NCBI GenBank assembly: GCA_036419695.1
Contig: CP143946.1
Span: 2,040,001 to 2,104,000 of the forward strand
DNA: 64,000 nt
Direction: 5' to 3'
From: [Clostridium] symbiosum
Lineage (GTDB): Bacteria > Bacillota > Clostridia > Lachnospirales > Lachnospiraceae
The notes beneath the pieces are model-generated. The model was given only the letters and a program-made list of their open reading frames with translations, did no database searches and was not told the origin of the DNA. The translations under genes were made by a program, and so were the position numbers. Positions 60,080 to 64,000 of this stretch are shown piece by piece; within the stretch, counting starts at the first letter, position 1, and each line of letters starts with the position of its first letter.

Positions 60080-60338
60080 TGCTGTGAAGAAGAGGAGTAC
60101 ATGCATAACCCCGACAGAGAGGACGGCCCACTGGTTGAGAGGCTGTTCAGGGAAAGTGTGGATGGAAGGTAGCTTCGGAGCGGGATTCCCCAAAGCGGGA
60201 CGCAAGTAGGGAGTCACGGCCGGTCACCGTTAAAAGACTCAATGAGATTGCCGGAACTCTATGAGATACGGCAGAAGCCAGGTGGTACCGCGGAAGATAT
60301 TTCGCCCTTTGCATAATAATTGTGCAGAGGGCTTTTTT
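60080..60338 (+). promoter_or_regulatory. T-box riboswitch leader, probably tRNA-Val responsive
   Basis: The conserved T-box GGTGGTACCGCGG lies at 60281-60293. Stem I parts GAGTACAT, ACAGAGAGG and GGTTGAGAGGCTG are at 60093-60142. The terminator GCCCTTTGCA (60304-60313) pairs with TGCAGAGGGC (60323-60332) before six T. A GTA triplet at 60169-60171 is a candidate valine specifier. Uncharged tRNA stabilises the antiterminator and lets valS be transcribed. Confidence 0.9.
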
Positions 60339-60417
60339 AATTGACAGTAAAAAGTTTGTGAGACTTGCTTGTTGTCATTCACATTCACGCCGGGCGCTTA
60401 AAAAGGGAGGTGGAGGC

Positions 60418-60609
60418 TTGAAAAAACAGGGAGGACCAAAGAGCTGCGAATCCTGCGGTAATTATATTTATGATGAGGATTATGGTTATTACGTCTGTGA
60501 GGCGGATCTGGATGAAGATGAAATGGCTTTATTTCTCGGAAATCACCGTTTTGAATGTCCTTACTACCAGACAGACGATGAATACCGCATTGTGAGGAAA
60601 CAGATGTAA
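60418..60609 (+). CDS. Small cysteine-rich protein (DUF6472-like)
   Basis: A 63-residue protein of unknown function. It carries KSCESCGNYIYDEDYGYYVCEADLDEDEM and HRFECPYYQTDDEYRIVRKQM, with four Cys (two as C-x2-C) that could bind a metal. TTG 60418 is chosen because AAGGGAGGTGGAGG precedes it; the upstream frame has only weak starts and overlaps the leader. It is the first gene after the T-box terminator. Confidence 0.75.
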   Translation: MKKQGGPKSCESCGNYIYDEDYGYYVCEADLDEDEMALFLGNHRFECPYYQTDDEYRIVRKQM

Positions 60610-60630
60610 CACCAGGCGAGGAGGCATCAA

Positions 60631-61272
60631 ATGGCAGAGAAACGCCGGATGGCTGAGAAAAGCAATACAGCAGGAAGAAATACAGCGACATCAGGCAGGA
60701 AGGCCGTGGCTGCTGCGGTGGTCTTCGTAATCATAATAGCCATGCTGCTGACGGCATGCCGCACAACCGGCGCCGTTACGGAGACGGCGGCTGCGCAGAC
60801 GCCGGGAACGCTGGAAAACGGAGTATATCTGAGCGGAGACGGCAGATTCACCATTAAGGCCGATGATGTAAAATGGTGGACAACGGGAAGCGGGGATTTA
60901 TGGGAACTCAGTCTTCTGGAAAACAGAAGCGTCCATATTTCATTTTCTCCTGCAGAGGGACTTAATAAAGAGATGATTGCCGATTTTGAGACATCTTTTG
61001 CAGACGGCTATGTGGAGGCCTTAAAAGAAGAATATCCCGATATTAAAAAGACGGATATCCGCGAAGTCAGTGAAGAGCTGGCGGGACTTGGGATGACTAT
61101 GACCGGGCCGGGAGGCGGAGACAGAATGTATCAGCTTCTTTATCTGGCCTCGGACGGAGAGAACGGATATCTTATCACGGCGTCCTTTCCAGCAGAACAG
61201 GAGAGTGTTCTTAAGCAGGAAGTGATGCAGGTGATAGAATCGATTTCATTTATAAAAAAAGAACAGACATAA
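60631..61272 (+). CDS. Lipoprotein of unknown function
   Basis: A 213-residue exported protein. A charged N-region precedes a hydrophobic segment (AVAAAVVFVIIIAMLLTAC) that ends in a lipobox-like LLTAC (Cys near residue 46). The mature part (DGRFTIKADDVKWWTTGSGDLWELSLLENRSVHISFSP ...) has alternating strands and a late helix, as in small PsbP/DUF-type domains; no family is recognised with confidence. GAGGAGG precedes ATG. It lies between the T-box and valS. Confidence 0.7.
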   Translation: MAEKRRMAEKSNTAGRNTATSGRKAVAAAVVFVIIIAMLLTACRTTGAVTETAAAQTPGTLENGVYLSGDGRFTIKADDVKWWTTGSGDLWELSLLENRSVHISFSPAEGLNKEMIADFETSFADGYVEALKEEYPDIKKTDIREVSEELAGLGMTMTGPGGGDRMYQLLYLASDGENGYLITASFPAEQESVLKQEVMQVIESISFIKKEQT

Positions 61273-61333
61273 CCGCTGATATCAAACAAATAATGATTCA
61301 CAAAAAGAACTGAAAAGAGAAAAGGAGACACAC

Positions 61334-63973
61334 ATGAAAGAACTCGAAAAAACCTATAATCCGGCGGACATTGAAGGACGCCTCTACCAGAAATGGCTGG
61401 ACAGCAAATACTTCCATGCAAAAGTAAATAAGGACAAAAAGCCGTTTACCATCGTAATGCCGCCGCCAAACATCACGGGACAGCTCCATATGGGACATGC
61501 CCTGGATAATACAATGCAGGATATCCTAATCCGTTACAAGAGAATGCAGGGATACGAAGCATTATGGCAGCCGGGAACCGACCATGCCGCGATCGCCACA
61601 GAGGTGAAGGTGATCGATAAGCTGAAAAGCGAGGGCATTGACAAACACGATCTGGGCCGTGACAAATTCCTGGAGAAAGCCTGGGAGTGGAAAGAAGAGT
61701 ATGGCAGCCGCATCGTAAACCAGCTCCATAAATTAGGTTCCTCCGCCGACTGGGACAGAGAGCGTTTCACCATGGACGAGGGCTGCTCCGACGCGGTTTT
61801 AGAAGTATTCACAAAACTTTATGAGAAAGGCTATATTTATAAAGGCTCCCGAATCATCAACTGGTGCCCTGTCTGCCAGACTTCGATTTCCGATGCCGAG
61901 GTGGAGCATGAGGAGCAGGACGGATTTTTCTGGCATATCAATTATCCGATTGTGGGCGAAGAGGGCCGTTTCGTAGAAATCGCCACCACACGTCCGGAGA
62001 CGATGTTAGGTGACACTGCGGTGGCCGTAAACCCGGAAGACGACAGATATAAAGACCTGATCGGCAAGATGCTGAAACTGCCTCTGACCGACCGTGAAAT
62101 TCCGGTTGTTGCGGATGAATATGTTGACAAAGAGTTTGGTACGGGCTGTGTAAAGATTACGCCTGCCCATGACCCGAACGACTTTGAGGTAGGAAAACGC
62201 CACGGCCTGGAGGAAATCTGCATCATGAACGACGATGCCACGATCAGCGCTCCGGGTAAATATAAGGGAATGGAGCGTTACGAAGCCAGAAAGGCCATCG
62301 TAGCCGATCTTAAGGAGCAGGGACTCCTTGTAAAAGTAGTACCGCATTCCCACAATGTCGGAACCCATGACCGCTGCGGCACAACCGTAGAACCGATGGT
62401 AAAACCACAGTGGTTCGTAAAGATGGAGGAAATGGCAAAACCGGCGATTGAGGCACTGCAGTCCGGGCGTCTTAAATTCGTTCCGGAGAGCTTTGGAAAG
62501 ACCTATCTTCACTGGCTGGAGGGAATCCGCGACTGGTGCATTTCCAGACAGCTTTGGTGGGGACACAGAATCCCTGCATATTACTGTGAGGAATGTGGTG
62601 AGATGGTAGTGGCGAAAGAAGCGCCTCACGCCTGCCCGAAATGCGGCAGCACCCGTCTGCGTCAGGATGAAGATACGCTGGACACCTGGTTTTCCTCCGC
62701 GCTCTGGCCGTTTTCAACTCTGGGCTGGCCGGAGAAAACACCGGAATATGAGTATTTCTATCCGACGGATGTGCTGGTAACGGGATATGATATCATTTTC
62801 TTCTGGGTGATCCGTATGGTATTCTCCGGAATCGAGCAGACGGGAAAAGAGCCGTTCCACACCGTACTGATTCACGGCCTGGTAAGAGACTCCCAGGGAC
62901 GCAAGATGAGCAAATCCCTTGGAAACGGCATCGATCCGTTGGAGGTAATCGAGAAGTACGGCGCCGATGCCCTGCGTATGACCCTGATGACGGGCAATGC
63001 ACCAGGCAACGATATGCGTTTCTACTGGGAAAGAGTGGAGGCAAGCCGTAATTTTGCAAACAAGATTTGGAATGCAACGCGTTTCATCATGATGAATATT
63101 GAAAAGGCTCCGGCAGCCGATGTCAGCTTAAGCGACCTCACGATGGCCGACCGCTGGATCCTGTCGAAGGTAAACACCCTTTCCAGGGACGTCACCGAAA
63201 ACATGGATAAATACGAGCTTGGTATCGCACTCCAGAAGGTATATGACTTTGTCTGGGAGGAATTCTGCGACTGGTATATCGAGATGGTAAAACCGAGGCT
63301 CTGGGATGACAATGATACGACAAAAGCGGCGGCGCTGTGGACACTCAAGACCGTATTAATCAACTCCCTGAAACTGCTTCACCCATACATGCCGTTTATC
63401 ACGGAAGAGATTTTCTGCAATCTCCAGGATGAGGAACCGTCCATCATGATTTCCGCCTGGCCGGTTTACAAAGAAGAATGGAATTTCTCCGGTGAGGAGA
63501 AGGCCGTGGAGGTAATCAAGGAAGCGGTCCGCGCAATCAGAAACGTACGTACCTCCATGAATGTACCGCCGAGCAAAAAGGCAAAGGTATACGTTGTGTC
63601 CGACAGCGATGAGATTCTGGGCATTTTCGAACACAGCCGGGTATTCTTTGCAACACTCGGATATGCGGGCGAGGTAGTCCTCCAGAAGGATAAGACAGGC
63701 ATTGCGGATGACGCGGTATCGGCTGTGACGGCCCAGGCAACGATTTATATGCCGTTCGCAGAGCTTGTGGATCTGGATAAGGAAATTGAAAGACTGGAAA
63801 AAGAGGAAGAAAAGCTTGGAAAAGAGCTGGCACGCGTTACCGGAATGCTGAATAACGAAAAGTTTGTCAGCAAAGCGCCGGAGGCAAAGATTGCCGAGGA
63901 GCGTGAAAAGCTTGAAAAATATACCCAGATGATGGCTCAGGTCAAGGAAAGACTGGATCATCTCAGAAAGTAA
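61334..63973 (+). CDS. valS: Valyl-tRNA synthetase
   Basis: An 879-residue class I synthetase that charges tRNA-Val and edits Thr. MPPPNITGQLHMGHALDNTMQDILIRYKRM holds the HIGH motif. The CP1 editing domain has TTRPETMLGDTAVAVNP, and a zinc-type CEECGEMVVAKEAPHACPKCG insert follows. GRKMSKSLGNGIDP is the KMSKS loop. The anticodon domain has NKIWNATRF, and the C-terminal coiled coil is LDKEIERLEKEEEKLGKELARVTGMLNNEKFVSKAPEAKIAEEREKLEKY. AAAGGAG precedes ATG. Control by the upstream T-box is expected. Confidence 0.97.
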   Translation: MKELEKTYNPADIEGRLYQKWLDSKYFHAKVNKDKKPFTIVMPPPNITGQLHMGHALDNTMQDILIRYKRMQGYEALWQPGTDHAAIATEVKVIDKLKSEGIDKHDLGRDKFLEKAWEWKEEYGSRIVNQLHKLGSSADWDRERFTMDEGCSDAVLEVFTKLYEKGYIYKGSRIINWCPVCQTSISDAEVEHEEQDGFFWHINYPIVGEEGRFVEIATTRPETMLGDTAVAVNPEDDRYKDLIGKMLKLPLTDREIPVVADEYVDKEFGTGCVKITPAHDPNDFEVGKRHGLEEICIMNDDATISAPGKYKGMERYEARKAIVADLKEQGLLVKVVPHSHNVGTHDRCGTTVEPMVKPQWFVKMEEMAKPAIEALQSGRLKFVPESFGKTYLHWLEGIRDWCISRQLWWGHRIPAYYCEECGEMVVAKEAPHACPKCGSTRLRQDEDTLDTWFSSALWPFSTLGWPEKTPEYEYFYPTDVLVTGYDIIFFWVIRMVFSGIEQTGKEPFHTVLIHGLVRDSQGRKMSKSLGNGIDPLEVIEKYGADALRMTLMTGNAPGNDMRFYWERVEASRNFANKIWNATRFIMMNIEKAPAADVSLSDLTMADRWILSKVNTLSRDVTENMDKYELGIALQKVYDFVWEEFCDWYIEMVKPRLWDDNDTTKAAALWTLKTVLINSLKLLHPYMPFITEEIFCNLQDEEPSIMISAWPVYKEEWNFSGEEKAVEVIKEAVRAIRNVRTSMNVPPSKKAKVYVVSDSDEILGIFEHSRVFFATLGYAGEVVLQKDKTGIADDAVSAVTAQATIYMPFAELVDLDKEIERLEKEEEKLGKELARVTGMLNNEKFVSKAPEAKIAEEREKLEKYTQMMAQVKERLDHLRK

Positions 63974-64000
63974 GTATCGGAAAAGGCTCCGGAGCGGAGG

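Noticed and set aside
1..64000. tRNA and rRNA genes
   Set aside because: No cloverleaf-type or rRNA-like sequence was recognised in any gap; tRNA search by program was not possible here.

Overview
The window looks like chromosome of a spore-forming, gut-type clostridium (Lachnospiraceae). The reasons are a YlmC/YmxH sporulation-type protein, meso-diaminopimelate dehydrogenase, a fused AroE-AroK, a T-box leader before valS, many GGAGG ribosome sites with occasional TTG starts, and balanced-GC housekeeping genes broken by a strongly AT-rich surface-polysaccharide block. The genus is inferred, not proven.

Region 1 (1-22.1 kb) is a phase-variable surface-glycan locus. The C-terminal part of a tyrosine recombinase is followed by a ~180-bp segment bounded by 25-bp inverted repeats. 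This segment carries a good promoter that, as assembled, points away from the locus. Downstream come two NusG-like antitermination proteins, a sugar aminotransferase, the initiating sugar-phosphate transferase, a WbpA/WbpB/WbpD-type UDP-diacetamido-uronic acid pathway, four glycosyltransferases, a heparan-type glucuronyl C5-epimerase homologue, Wzy, a beta-propeller protein, Wzx, WbpE, and a complete dltABCD operon joined to the glycan genes without a visible promoter. A DltX-like microprotein with a broken reading frame follows dltD. Export polymerisation and D-alanylation may therefore be switched together.

Region 2 (22.1-48 kb) is core metabolism and housekeeping: coaX, an esterase, prfC, yqeY, a pepV-type dipeptidase, a lipoprotein flavoprotein, ylmC/ymxH, nrdR-yqeG-aroE/K, efp, an amidase, argS, a SWIM-SNF2 helicase, a TxpA-like type I toxin with a well-formed antisense RNA, a MarR regulator with a heterodimeric ABC exporter, ddh and a YbaK-type deacylase. 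Region 3 (48-53 kb) has a cell-wall carboxypeptidase and then a decayed defence patch: zeta-toxin module remnants, an orphan type I-C-like CRISPR array with 8 repeats, and an AbiH-family gene with an N-terminal zinc ribbon. Region 4 (53-64 kb) has a dipeptide-utilisation operon on the minus strand (epimerase, DUF819 transporter, CocE/NonD hydrolase), a split XRE-cupin regulator, a frameshifted GtrB-like glycosyltransferase, and a T-box-led unit ending in valS.

Three ~205-210-bp imperfect palindromes with the same 16-nt ends (GAGTCTTCAGTCCCGG and its complement) sit just upstream of promoters at 31.0, 57.8 and 59.9 kb. They look like an undescribed MITE-like or structured intergenic repeat family. 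All homology calls come from reading motifs; no database search was run.
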